A stretch of DNA of 8,504 nucleotides from Polyangiaceae bacterium (lineage in GTDB: Bacteria; Myxococcota_A; Polyangia; Polyangiales; Polyangiaceae), in NCBI GenBank assembly GCA_025934595.1, contig JAICXU010000097.1, forward strand, positions 1 to 8,504, read 5' to 3'. The notes under the pieces were generated by a model that ran no database searches, was not told the DNA's origin, and saw only the letters and a program-made list of their open reading frames with translations. The position numbers and the translations under genes were made by a program. Of the stretch, positions 1-6,317 are shown in pieces (the stretch's first letter is position 1; each line of letters opens with the position of its first letter).

Positions 1-565
1 CGGCCACGTTCGCAGCGAGCGCGAGGACCGCGATCGGCGCGAGGGCAAACGCAAAGCGCGAGTAGGAAATGTGTGAGATCGACGCGATCAGGATGTTTTG
101 CGGATTGCCGGTGATCGTCGCCACGCTGCCGATGTTCGACGAGGTCGCGAGCGCGAGCAGATACGGCTTCGCATCGCATTCCATCTCCTCGCATACGCCG
201 AGCACGAACGGCGTGAACGCGATGCACACGACGTCGTTGATCAAGAACGCAGATAGAACTGCCGCGCCGATCGAAATCGACACGAGCAAACCGAGCGGCG
301 AGCGCGCGTGTTTCGTGAGCCACCAAGCTGCGAACGCAAACGCACCCGACACGTCGAGCGCGGCCGACAGCACCATCATTCCGAAGAGGAGCCCGAGCGT
401 CGCGCCGTCGACGGCGGCTTGCGCGTCGGCGAACGAAAGAACGCGAAACGCCACGAGCATGACCGCGCCGATGATGGTCGCGGCGAGGCGATCGGATCGC
501 AGCCCCGGCACGCGTCCGAACGAGAGGGCGACGTACGTGAATACGAAGATCGCCGTGGCCGCCAC
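1..565 (-). CDS. ArsB/NhaD/SLC13-type ion permease, N-terminal part (cut by window edge)
   Basis: Reading leftward from a GTG at 565, the frame stays open for 188 codons to the window edge, so the C-terminal part is missing. The protein is strongly hydrophobic. Membrane segments can be placed near residues 2-15, 27-45, 55-75, 92-120 and 165-188. Conserved signatures of the ion transporter superfamily are visible: an early RVPGLRSDR loop, the LINDVV motif near residue 110, and SNIGSVATITGNPQN near residues 145-160, the helix-break region that helps form the ion site in these carriers. Members move anions such as arsenite or dicarboxylates, or exchange Na+ for H+; the substrate cannot be read from this fragment. 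The start is constrained by an in-frame TAG 9 bases upstream, which makes this GTG the first possible start; no clear Shine-Dalgarno precedes it. The gene diverges from the signalling block and is probably unrelated to it. Confidence 0.85.
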   Translation of the reverse strand, partial: MAATAIFVFTYVALSFGRVPGLRSDRLAATIIGAVMLVAFRVLSFADAQAAVDGATLGLLFGMMVLSAALDVSGAFAFAAWWLTKHARSPLGLLVSISIGAAVLSAFLINDVVCIAFTPFVLGVCEEMECDAKPYLLALATSSNIGSVATITGNPQNILIASISHISYSRFAFALAPIAVLALAANVA

Positions 566-668
566 GCGGTCATGCTACGCGACCGGGTGACGTCGATGCG
601 CCGAACGTGCGCGTCGGAGCGAAAGTGCCGGCCTCGCACGGCGCGCCGCGTGCAGGCAAGGCTGCGAC
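566..668. promoter_or_regulatory. Divergent intergenic region
   Basis: This gap of about 100 bp separates the leftward permease from the rightward small membrane protein, so it must hold the start signals of at least the permease and probably both. No convincing -35/-10 pair was found by eye. An AAGG at 658-661, seven bases before the ATG at 669, is a plausible weak ribosome binding site. Confidence 0.4.
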
Positions 669-1046
669 ATGCCCGAAAGCGAAAAGGAAGAAGAGCCGTT
701 CACGAGTCGGTTCGCCGGTGTCAAAATCGATTGGCCGAGGACCATCGGCTACTACGGTGCAGTCGCGGCCGCCGTCGCGTTCGACATCATCGCGCCGCCT
801 CTCGGAGCTTTCATTGCCGTCGTTCCCCTCTTGAAATTCGTCAAGCGCCCGAACGCGCCTCCCGCGGAGCGATTCCTCGCCGCGATCCTCGAAGGCGCCG
901 GCAAGCCCGTCGGCGGCGACGCGGAAGGGGTGCTGCGACCGGCGTGGATCGACGACGCGAAAGAAAACGGCGAGGCAGAAGCGCAAACGAAGGAGCTCGG
1001 CCATGGAGGCCAAGCCGCGCCGTCGCGCGACGCCACCGTGTCGTGA
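669..1046 (+). CDS. Small hypothetical membrane protein
   Basis: I do not recognise this 125-residue protein. It has an acidic, charged N-terminus (residues 1-10). A hydrophobic stretch at about residues 26-58 contains a central Pro-Pro (43-44) and could form a short membrane hairpin or one long helix. A Lys/Arg-rich stop follows (KFVKR, 56-60), then a soluble, polar, Gly/Ala/Glu-rich tail. By the positive-inside rule the basic end of the hydrophobic stretch is probably cytoplasmic. G/C-rich third positions and the AAGG before the ATG support a real gene, but no known domain is evident. It lies 69 bp upstream of cheB on the same strand and may be co-transcribed with it, or may be an unrelated short gene. 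Function unknown. Confidence 0.65.
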   Translation: MPESEKEEEPFTSRFAGVKIDWPRTIGYYGAVAAAVAFDIIAPPLGAFIAVVPLLKFVKRPNAPPAERFLAAILEGAGKPVGGDAEGVLRPAWIDDAKENGEAEAQTKELGHGGQAAPSRDATVS

Positions 1047-1078
1047 CGTCCGCTGCACAAAGACCCAATCGTAGCGTT

Positions 1079-1099
1079 TGGTCACGCGGCGGTTGACCA
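1079..1099. promoter_or_regulatory. Inverted repeat TGGTCA-N9-TGACCA before cheB
   Basis: Perfect 6-bp arms (1079-1084 and 1094-1099) flank a 9-bp spacer, ending four bases before the cheB Shine-Dalgarno. The form suits either a dimeric repressor operator or a small mRNA hairpin close to the ribosome binding site. No regulator is identified, and arms of this length can occur by chance. Confidence 0.3.
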
Positions 1100-1102
1100 G
1101 TG

Positions 1103-1109
1103 AAAGGAG
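1103..1109 (+). promoter_or_regulatory. Strong ribosome binding site of cheB (AAAGGAG)
   Basis: AAAGGAG lies six bases before the ATG at 1116. It fixes the start of cheB and is the best Shine-Dalgarno on the plus strand of this window. Confidence 0.85.
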
Positions 1110-1115
1110 CCGACC

Positions 1116-2117
1116 ATGCCGCATCGCGATCTCGTCGTCATCGGAGCGTCGGCCGGCGGGGTCGAAGCGTTGCGTGCGCTCGTCGCATCGCTGCCGAGAG
1201 ATCTCGCGGCCGCCGTGCTCATCGTGCTTCATTTGCCGCCCGATAGCCCGAGCGCGCTTGCGCAAATTTTGTCGCGCGCATCCGGACGTCGCGTCACGAA
1301 GGCGGTGAGCGACCAGCGGCTCGAGCCCGGTCTCATCATGGTCGCACCGGCAGGCGCGCACCTCGTCGTCCACGGCAATCAGGCGAAGCTCTTGACCGGC
1401 CCGAGAGTGAACGCGCACAGGCCCTCGATCGATCCGCTCTTTTTTTCGGCAGCACGCTGGAAAGGACCGCAAACGATCGGTGTTATTTTGTCGGGCACGC
1501 TCGACGACGGCAGCGCGGGCATGCGCGCGATCGTTCGGCTCGGCGGACGCGGCATCGTTCAAGATCCCGACGAGGCGCTGTATCCCGACATGCCGATGCA
1601 CGCGCTGCGCGAAGCGCCGACGTGTGAAGCGTTACCTCTCGCCAAGATCGGCGCGCGTCTCGGCGAGCTCACGAGAGAAGAAGTAGAGGATGGCGGCGGC
1701 GAGCTCGGCATCGAACCGCAGCGAGAAACGGAGCAGGACATGCAATCGAGCGAGGAACCCATACGCGAAGGGAGACCCTCCGCATTTTCATGTCCGGACT
1801 GCCATGGCGTGCTCTGGGAGGTGTCGGATGGTGAGGTCGCGCGATATCGATGCCGCGTCGGACACGCGTTTTCGCCCGTGACGCTCGCGTCGCAACAAGA
1901 AGAATCCGTCCAAGACGCGCTCTGGACCGCGTATCGCGCGCTTCGGGAGAGCGCGAGCCTCTCGAGACGGCTCGCCGATCGAGCGCGCGACCAAGGGCTC
2001 GAAGGCAGCGAACGGCAATATCGAGCGCGCGAGCTCGATGCGTCCGCAAAAGCCGAGTCGATCGAGAAAGTGCTCATGCAAGCCGCATCCGATGCCGTCT
2101 CGCACGCGGAACCATAG
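1116..2117 (+). CDS. cheB: Stand-alone CheB-type protein-glutamate methylesterase with C-terminal zinc-ribbon-like tail
   Basis: This 333-residue protein has a CheB methylesterase domain at about residues 4-185. CheB enzymes hydrolyse the glutamyl methyl esters added by CheR on receptors, and can deamidate glutamine. The catalytic triad is intact: Ser12 in GASAGG, His39 in IVLHLPP and Asp131 in SGTLDDG. Unlike classical CheB it has no N-terminal receiver, so it is not switched by direct phosphorylation. After an acidic linker (about 186-222) comes a compact motif with Cys226, Cys229, Cys246 and His250, spaced like a zinc ribbon, followed by a charged helical tail rich in Arg, Glu and Ala (about 258-333). 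This layout is familiar in free-standing CheB proteins, but the role of the tail is not established. The gene lies 65 bp upstream of the CheR gene. With no receptor, CheA or CheW nearby, its substrate is unknown; the downstream PAS proteins are candidates only by proximity. Confidence 0.95.
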   Translation: MPHRDLVVIGASAGGVEALRALVASLPRDLAAAVLIVLHLPPDSPSALAQILSRASGRRVTKAVSDQRLEPGLIMVAPAGAHLVVHGNQAKLLTGPRVNAHRPSIDPLFFSAARWKGPQTIGVILSGTLDDGSAGMRAIVRLGGRGIVQDPDEALYPDMPMHALREAPTCEALPLAKIGARLGELTREEVEDGGGELGIEPQRETEQDMQSSEEPIREGRPSAFSCPDCHGVLWEVSDGEVARYRCRVGHAFSPVTLASQQEESVQDALWTAYRALRESASLSRRLADRARDQGLEGSERQYRARELDASAKAESIEKVLMQAASDAVSHAEP

Positions 2118-2182
2118 ATGATTCGCCCGGCGTCCTCGTGTCACGCGCGCCCCCTACGATTCTCCGCTAGGATCTGCGGGCC

Positions 2183-4045
2183 GTGAGCTCCGCTTCCCCG
2201 AAAGATGAACCGCAAGACGACGAGCTCGAAGCGCTGCTCGCGTATTTGAATCGCGCGCGCGGCTTCGACTTCTCGGGCTACAAGCGCACGAGCCTTTCGC
2301 GCCGTTTGCAAAAACGAATGCAGACGGTGAACGTCCAGACGTACGGCGAGTATCTCGATTATCTCCAGGTGCGTCCCGACGAGTTTCCCCTCCTCTTCGA
2401 CAATCTCCTCATCAACGTCACCGGTTTTTTTCGTGACGCCGAGGCGTGGGCGGCTCTCGAGACGCACGTGAAGCGGCTCGTCGAACGGCGGAAATCGGGG
2501 CCGCCGATCCGCGTGTGGAGCGCAGGATGCGCGTCGGGAGAGGAGCCGTACACGCTCGCGATGCTGTTCGCGGAGATCATCGGCCCGAGCCAGCTCGCGC
2601 AGCAGGTGAAGATTTACGCCACCGATCTCGACGAGGAAGCGCTGAATCAAGCGCGCCAAGCCGTCTACCCCGCGAAGGCGCTCGAAGCGGTGGCCGAGCC
2701 CCTTCGCGAAAAATATTTTTCGCGCGTCGGCACGAGCTACCTCTTCAACAAAGACCTTCGCCGCGCCGTGATCTTCGGTCGCCACGATCTCGCGCAAGAC
2801 GCCCCCATTTCGCGCGTCGATCTCCTGAGCTGCCGAAACACGCTCATGTACTTCAACGGCGAGACGCAGACGCGCATCTTGAATCGCCTCCACTTCGCCA
2901 TCGCCGACGAGGGCGTTCTCTTCTTGGGAAAAGCAGAGATGCTCCTCACGCACACGAATCTCTTCACGCCGGTCGATCTGAAGCTCCGCATTTTCGGGCG
3001 CTCGCCACGCGCTCATCCCACGCCGGTGCGAATGTCCCCGGCCCATGTCGGACCGGTCGGAGAGACCGCGCCGCCCGTGACCGAAGTCGGAAAGCTCGCG
3101 CAGTCCGCATTCCAGCTATTGCCGTTCGCGCAGGTCGTGGTGGACGGCAACGGCAAGGTCGCATTGATCAACGTACGCGCGACGACGATGTTCTCGCTCA
3201 GCGCGCGCGACGTCGGTCGACCCTTTCACGATCTCGAGCTCTCGTATCGGCCCGTTGATCTCCGGTCCAGCATCGATCAGGCCCGTGCCGAACACCGCAC
3301 CGTTCATCTCCGCGACGTCGAGCGCGTGCTTTCGTCGGGAGAAAAGACCTACCTCGACATCCAAATCGCGCCGGTACCAGGCGACAGCTCGCTCTCCAGC
3401 ATCGTCATCGTGTTCCACGAGGTCACGCAGTTTCATCATCTGCAACACGAGCTGAGACGCGCGAACATCGAGCTCGAAGCCGCGCACGAGGAACTCCAGT
3501 CGACGAGCGAGGAGCTCGAGACCACGAACGAAGAGCTGCAGTCGACGAACGAAGAGCTCGAAACGACGAACGAAGAGCTGCAGTCGACGAACGAAGAGCT
3601 CGAGACGATGAACGAGGAGCTGCAGTCGACGAACGAGGAGCTACAGACGATCAACGAGGAGCTTCGGCAGCGCGGCTCCGATCTGAACGAGGTCAACAGC
3701 TTTCTCGGATCGATCCTCTCGAGCATCACGACCGGCGTCGTCGTGCTCGACAGCGAGCTCCTCGTGAAGGCATGGAATCCGAAGATGGAAGACATGTGGG
3801 GTCTCCGTTCCGACGAGGTCCTCGGAAAACATTTTTTGAATCTCGATATCGGGCTGCCACTCGAGCTCTTGGGCGCGCCGATCCGCGCCTGCGTGTCGAG
3901 CGACGAAGAGGTCTCCCGGATCGTCGACTGCACGAACCGCCGCGGCCAATCGATCAGCTGTCGGGTTTCGGCGAGCCCACTTCGCGGTGGGGATGCGCCC
4001 GGCGTCATCCTTTTGGTCGAGGAAATGTCTCCGCAACCCGCGTGA
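2183..4045 (+). CDS. cheR: CheR-type methyltransferase with PAS, heptad coiled coil and second PAS
   Basis: This 620-residue cytoplasmic protein begins with a CheR module. The helical N-domain spans about residues 13-85 and includes NVTGFFRD. The S-adenosylmethionine-dependent methyltransferase domain spans about 105-275, with SAM loop GCASGEEP at 115-122, acidic YATDLDEEAL strand and SCRNTLMYF motif. CheR enzymes methylate receptor glutamates. A PAS domain follows (about 308-418, with the LELSYRPVDLRS stretch typical of CheB/CheR fusions). Next comes a coiled coil with nine EELxxxx heptads (residues 436-498) and a second PAS domain (about 505-615). No kinase domain is attached; that module sits in the next gene. 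The start is GTG with AGGA ten bases upstream. Co-orientation with cheB suggests one operon. The PAS domains probably sense a ligand or cofactor, or mediate dimerisation. Which protein it methylates is unknown. Confidence 0.95.
   Translation: MSSASPKDEPQDDELEALLAYLNRARGFDFSGYKRTSLSRRLQKRMQTVNVQTYGEYLDYLQVRPDEFPLLFDNLLINVTGFFRDAEAWAALETHVKRLVERRKSGPPIRVWSAGCASGEEPYTLAMLFAEIIGPSQLAQQVKIYATDLDEEALNQARQAVYPAKALEAVAEPLREKYFSRVGTSYLFNKDLRRAVIFGRHDLAQDAPISRVDLLSCRNTLMYFNGETQTRILNRLHFAIADEGVLFLGKAEMLLTHTNLFTPVDLKLRIFGRSPRAHPTPVRMSPAHVGPVGETAPPVTEVGKLAQSAFQLLPFAQVVVDGNGKVALINVRATTMFSLSARDVGRPFHDLELSYRPVDLRSSIDQARAEHRTVHLRDVERVLSSGEKTYLDIQIAPVPGDSSLSSIVIVFHEVTQFHHLQHELRRANIELEAAHEELQSTSEELETTNEELQSTNEELETTNEELQSTNEELETMNEELQSTNEELQTINEELRQRGSDLNEVNSFLGSILSSITTGVVVLDSELLVKAWNPKMEDMWGLRSDEVLGKHFLNLDIGLPLELLGAPIRACVSSDEEVSRIVDCTNRRGQSISCRVSASPLRGGDAPGVILLVEEMSPQPA
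2705..2724. repeat. 20-bp perfect palindrome CGCG-A5-TA-T5-CGCG inside cheR
   Basis: Ten complementary pairs are centred between 2714 and 2715, with a 12-bp pure A/T core in an otherwise GC-rich gene. It encodes EKYFS, a stretch typical of CheR proteins, using the A/T-rich codons AAA, TAT and TTT. It may be a binding site or a coding coincidence. Confidence 0.7.
3488..3676 (+). repeat. Nine tandem 21-bp units encoding the EEL heptads of CheR
   Basis: Nine in-frame 21-base units each encode a heptad starting Glu-Glu-Leu. The third and fifth units (3530-3550 and 3572-3592) are identical. Heptads of the EELQSTN and EELETTN kinds alternate through the first seven units, giving a 42-bp higher-order period; the two 42-bp blocks starting at 3530 and 3572 differ at only two bases. 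This is a coding repeat that forms a continuous parallel coiled coil between the two PAS domains. Confidence 0.95.
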
Positions 4046-4112
4046 CGGTAATTTACTGCCTCAACCGCGACCCGCATTGACCGCGTGCGTGGAATTCGAC
4101 ACGCTCGAAGAC

Positions 4113-5936
4113 ATGAGCGAAGGCCGCAGTCCGCCGGTGGTTTGGGGAATCCGCCGAGCGAAGACGCTCGAGACACGCGTCAGCGAGGTGGCCGCCGTTC
4201 TCGATTCGCTCGCGGAGAAGGCGGCGCCATATTCCGGTCCGCGCGATTCGCTCGCTCGCGATCCCGACGCGTGCAGCGCTGCGCTCGACACGCTCCGAGA
4301 GCAACACGAAGAGCTTCTCGTGGCGAACGAGGAGCTCCGTGCGCAGATCGAAGAGCTCGGCAACTTGGAGGAGGTCGTCTTCTTCGAGCGCGCGCGCACC
4401 GAAGCCATTTTTTTGCACGCCCCCGACGCGTATGTCATCACCGACTCCGCGGGCATCATTCGCGAGGTGAATCTCGCGGCCGCGCACATTCTGAATGTTC
4501 CCGAGCGGTTTTTGGTCGGCAAGCCACTCGCAGCTTTCGTCGATCGCACGGAGCAGGAACGCGTGCGATCGATGACGACGTCCGCGTCACAAGGCAAGGT
4601 CGTCGAGGCGCCAGTTCGCGTGCGACCGCGTCGAGCCGAGAGCACCGTCGCGACGATGACGATCGTCTCGGCGTTCGACGAGAATGCGGTGCTCTTCTGG
4701 CGATTCCGCGAAGCTCGAACGACCGAGCCCGAGCCCGTGCCGGCCCATGACGAGCTCCTGACCCGCGAGCGCGATGCGCGACTCCAGCAAGAGCGCGCGA
4801 ACGACGCGAAAGATCGCATGATCGCCGTCGTCTCCCACGATTTGCGCGGTCCGCTCAATTCGATCCTCGGATGGACCGAGATCTTGCGGCAATCGAACAA
4901 CGACGAGACGACGCGTCAGAAGGCGCTCGCGATCATCGAGCGAAGCGGGCACGCGCAAGCGGCTCTCATCGAAGATCTGCTCGACATCTCGCGCATCACG
5001 ACCGGCAAGCTGAAGGTCCAGCGTTCGTCGCTCGATCTCTCCACGCTCGTTCGACGCGCGGTCGACACCATACGTCCGACTGCGACCGCGAAACACATCG
5101 AGTTCCATGTCGCGGGCGTCGAGCGATCATTTTACGTGCTCGGCGATGCGGCGCGCCTCTCGCAAGTGTTGAGCAATTTGCTCGGAAACGCGCTGAAGTT
5201 CACGGGCAGCCACGGTGACGTGTTCGTCTCCATCGGCACGTGCGAGGACGACCCGAGCTCGGTATCCGTGACCGTGCGCGACACCGGCTGCGGGATCAAA
5301 CCCGAGGTGCTGCCGACGATCTTCGAATGCTTCCAACAAGAGGAGGGACATCCGCCGCAAGGTGGTCTCGGGCTCGGCCTCTTCATTTCGAAGCAGCTCG
5401 TCCAGCTGCACAACGGAACTCTACAAGCCGACAGCCAGGGCGAACGTCGGGGCGCGCTCCTCACGTTGAAGCTTCCTCTCCAAGCACGAGTGCCGCACGC
5501 CGCAGAATCGAAGCCGCGTCTCGACAGCGTCGAAGACCAAAAGCTCGCCGGCTTGCGCGTGCTCGTGGTCGACGACGACTCGGACACGCGGGAGCTCTCG
5601 GGCATCGTTCTCAGGCAATGCGGGGCGCACGTCATGCTCGCGTCGAATGCGCGCGCCGCCATGCAGACGTTCGAGGTATTCGCGCCGAACGTGGTCATCA
5701 GCGACATCCGCATGGAAGGCGTCGACGGCAACGACTTCATTCGCGCCTTGCGCAAGTCGAAGCACGCGCAGGTTCCGGCGATCGCCGTCAGCGCGGAGTC
5801 GGGCGACGCGAGCATCCGTCGCTCGATCGAGCTCGGCTTCGATGCTTATCTCGTGAAGCCCGTCGAGATGCGCGCGCTCGTGTCCGCCGTTGCGGAGGCA
5901 GCCGAGGTCGGTCGCATTCCGGCGCCGAGCGACTAG
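4113..5936 (+). CDS. PAS-domain hybrid histidine kinase with C-terminal receiver
   Basis: From the ATG at 4113 the protein is 607 residues. An N-terminal coil (about 55-92) contains HEELLVANEELRAQIEEL, echoing the coil of the upstream CheR protein. A PAS domain follows (about 92-200), then a HisKA domain with phospho-accepting His242 in SHDLRGPLN. The ATPase domain (about 340-470) has an N box (NLLGNALKF), G1 (DTGCGI) and G2 (GLGLGLF). A receiver (about 482-600) has Asp487/Asp488, phospho-acceptor Asp531 and the YLVKP lysine. It should autophosphorylate on His242 and pass phosphate to Asp531; no membrane segment is visible, so it is probably cytoplasmic. The start is uncertain: the frame is open back to GTG 3987 (overlapping cheR) and includes GTG 4089, and none has a convincing Shine-Dalgarno. 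ATG 4113 avoids overlap. The gene lies 67 bp after cheR and matches the kinase part of CheB/CheR fusion proteins. Confidence 0.93.
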   Translation: MSEGRSPPVVWGIRRAKTLETRVSEVAAVLDSLAEKAAPYSGPRDSLARDPDACSAALDTLREQHEELLVANEELRAQIEELGNLEEVVFFERARTEAIFLHAPDAYVITDSAGIIREVNLAAAHILNVPERFLVGKPLAAFVDRTEQERVRSMTTSASQGKVVEAPVRVRPRRAESTVATMTIVSAFDENAVLFWRFREARTTEPEPVPAHDELLTRERDARLQQERANDAKDRMIAVVSHDLRGPLNSILGWTEILRQSNNDETTRQKALAIIERSGHAQAALIEDLLDISRITTGKLKVQRSSLDLSTLVRRAVDTIRPTATAKHIEFHVAGVERSFYVLGDAARLSQVLSNLLGNALKFTGSHGDVFVSIGTCEDDPSSVSVTVRDTGCGIKPEVLPTIFECFQQEEGHPPQGGLGLGLFISKQLVQLHNGTLQADSQGERRGALLTLKLPLQARVPHAAESKPRLDSVEDQKLAGLRVLVVDDDSDTRELSGIVLRQCGAHVMLASNARAAMQTFEVFAPNVVISDIRMEGVDGNDFIRALRKSKHAQVPAIAVSAESGDASIRRSIELGFDAYLVKPVEMRALVSAVAEAAEVGRIPAPSD

Positions 5937-5939
5937 ACC

Positions 5940-6317
5940 TCACGCGTCTGCGGGAGCGCACAGACAATAGCGAGTGAGCCACTCGATCATCTTCGCGATG
6001 TCGATCGGTTTTGCGACGACCGGAACGTCGCGTGGCGCGAGATGCGGCGCCGATGTGGACACGACGACGGGGACGTCCGCCAGCTGCGGATCGGCGCGCA
6101 TTTTTTCGAGCAACGCGTGCCCGTCCATCACGGGCATCACGAGATCCAAGACGACGAGGCACGGTTTTTCGGCCGCAAGCTGTTCGAGCGCCTCGGCGCC
6201 GTTCGCCGCCGTCTGCGCTTTGAAGCCCTTCATCTCGATGAGCTCACGCAGCGTGTCGCGGATGTCCTCTTCGTCGTCGACGACGAGCACGTATCCCGCG
6301 ATTGCCGCGCGCGTCAC
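5940..6317 (-). CDS. Single-domain CheY-like response regulator
   Basis: This 125-residue protein is a lone receiver domain. It has the acidic pair Asp14-Asp15, phospho-acceptor Asp58 in VVLDLVMP, a Ser/Thr switch at Ser87-Thr88 and conserved Lys103 in VVAKP. With no output domain it must act by protein contact or as a phosphorelay intermediate, as CheY and Spo0F-like proteins do. The start is taken as the GTG at 6317, whose GTGA overlaps the TGA of the upstream kinase by four bases, a sign of translational coupling. The frame is open further upstream, but that longer reading only re-reads the kinase gene out of frame. Its natural partner is the MEDS kinase. Its stop lies 3 bp from the stop of the convergent PAS kinase. 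Confidence 0.93.
   Translation of the reverse strand: MTRAAIAGYVLVVDDEEDIRDTLRELIEMKGFKAQTAANGAEALEQLAAEKPCLVVLDLVMPVMDGHALLEKMRADPQLADVPVVVSTSAPHLAPRDVPVVAKPIDIAKMIEWLTRYCLCAPADA
6314..6317 (-). other. GTGA stop/start overlap of kinase and receiver genes
   Basis: The kinase TGA (6316-6314) and the receiver GTG (6317-6315) share bases. Such four-base overlaps usually mean that ribosomes finishing the first gene restart on the second, keeping kinase and partner in fixed ratio. Confidence 0.85.

Noticed and set aside
308..1096. Plus-strand Arg-rich open frame of 262 codons
   Set aside because: It overlaps the permease motifs on the minus strand and the small membrane protein in another frame; the Arg-rich composition is typical of out-of-frame GC-rich DNA.
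570..1601. Minus-strand open frame of 343 codons
   Set aside because: It crosses the small membrane protein and the CheB catalytic region in antisense, and its product is Arg-rich with no domain.
2141..3046. Minus-strand open frame of 301 codons
   Set aside because: It is antisense to the CheR methyltransferase domain, whose motifs are clear on the plus strand.
3488..3676. Tandem repeats as a CRISPR array
   Set aside because: The 21-bp units are contiguous, in frame and have no unique spacers; they encode coiled-coil heptads.
3987..4112. Upstream extension of the PAS kinase to GTG 3987
   Set aside because: It would overlap cheR by 59 bases, adds 42 residues without recognisable features and has no well-spaced ribosome binding site. 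It remains possible but less likely than ATG 4113.
3436..4176. Minus-strand Ser-rich repetitive open frame
   Set aside because: Its repeated Ser/Val pattern is simply the complement of the CheR heptad repeat.
5946..5965. GTCTG/CAGAC inverted repeat as a terminator between convergent genes
   Set aside because: The 5-bp arms lie inside the receiver coding end, the stem is short with a mismatch when extended, and no T-run follows on either strand.
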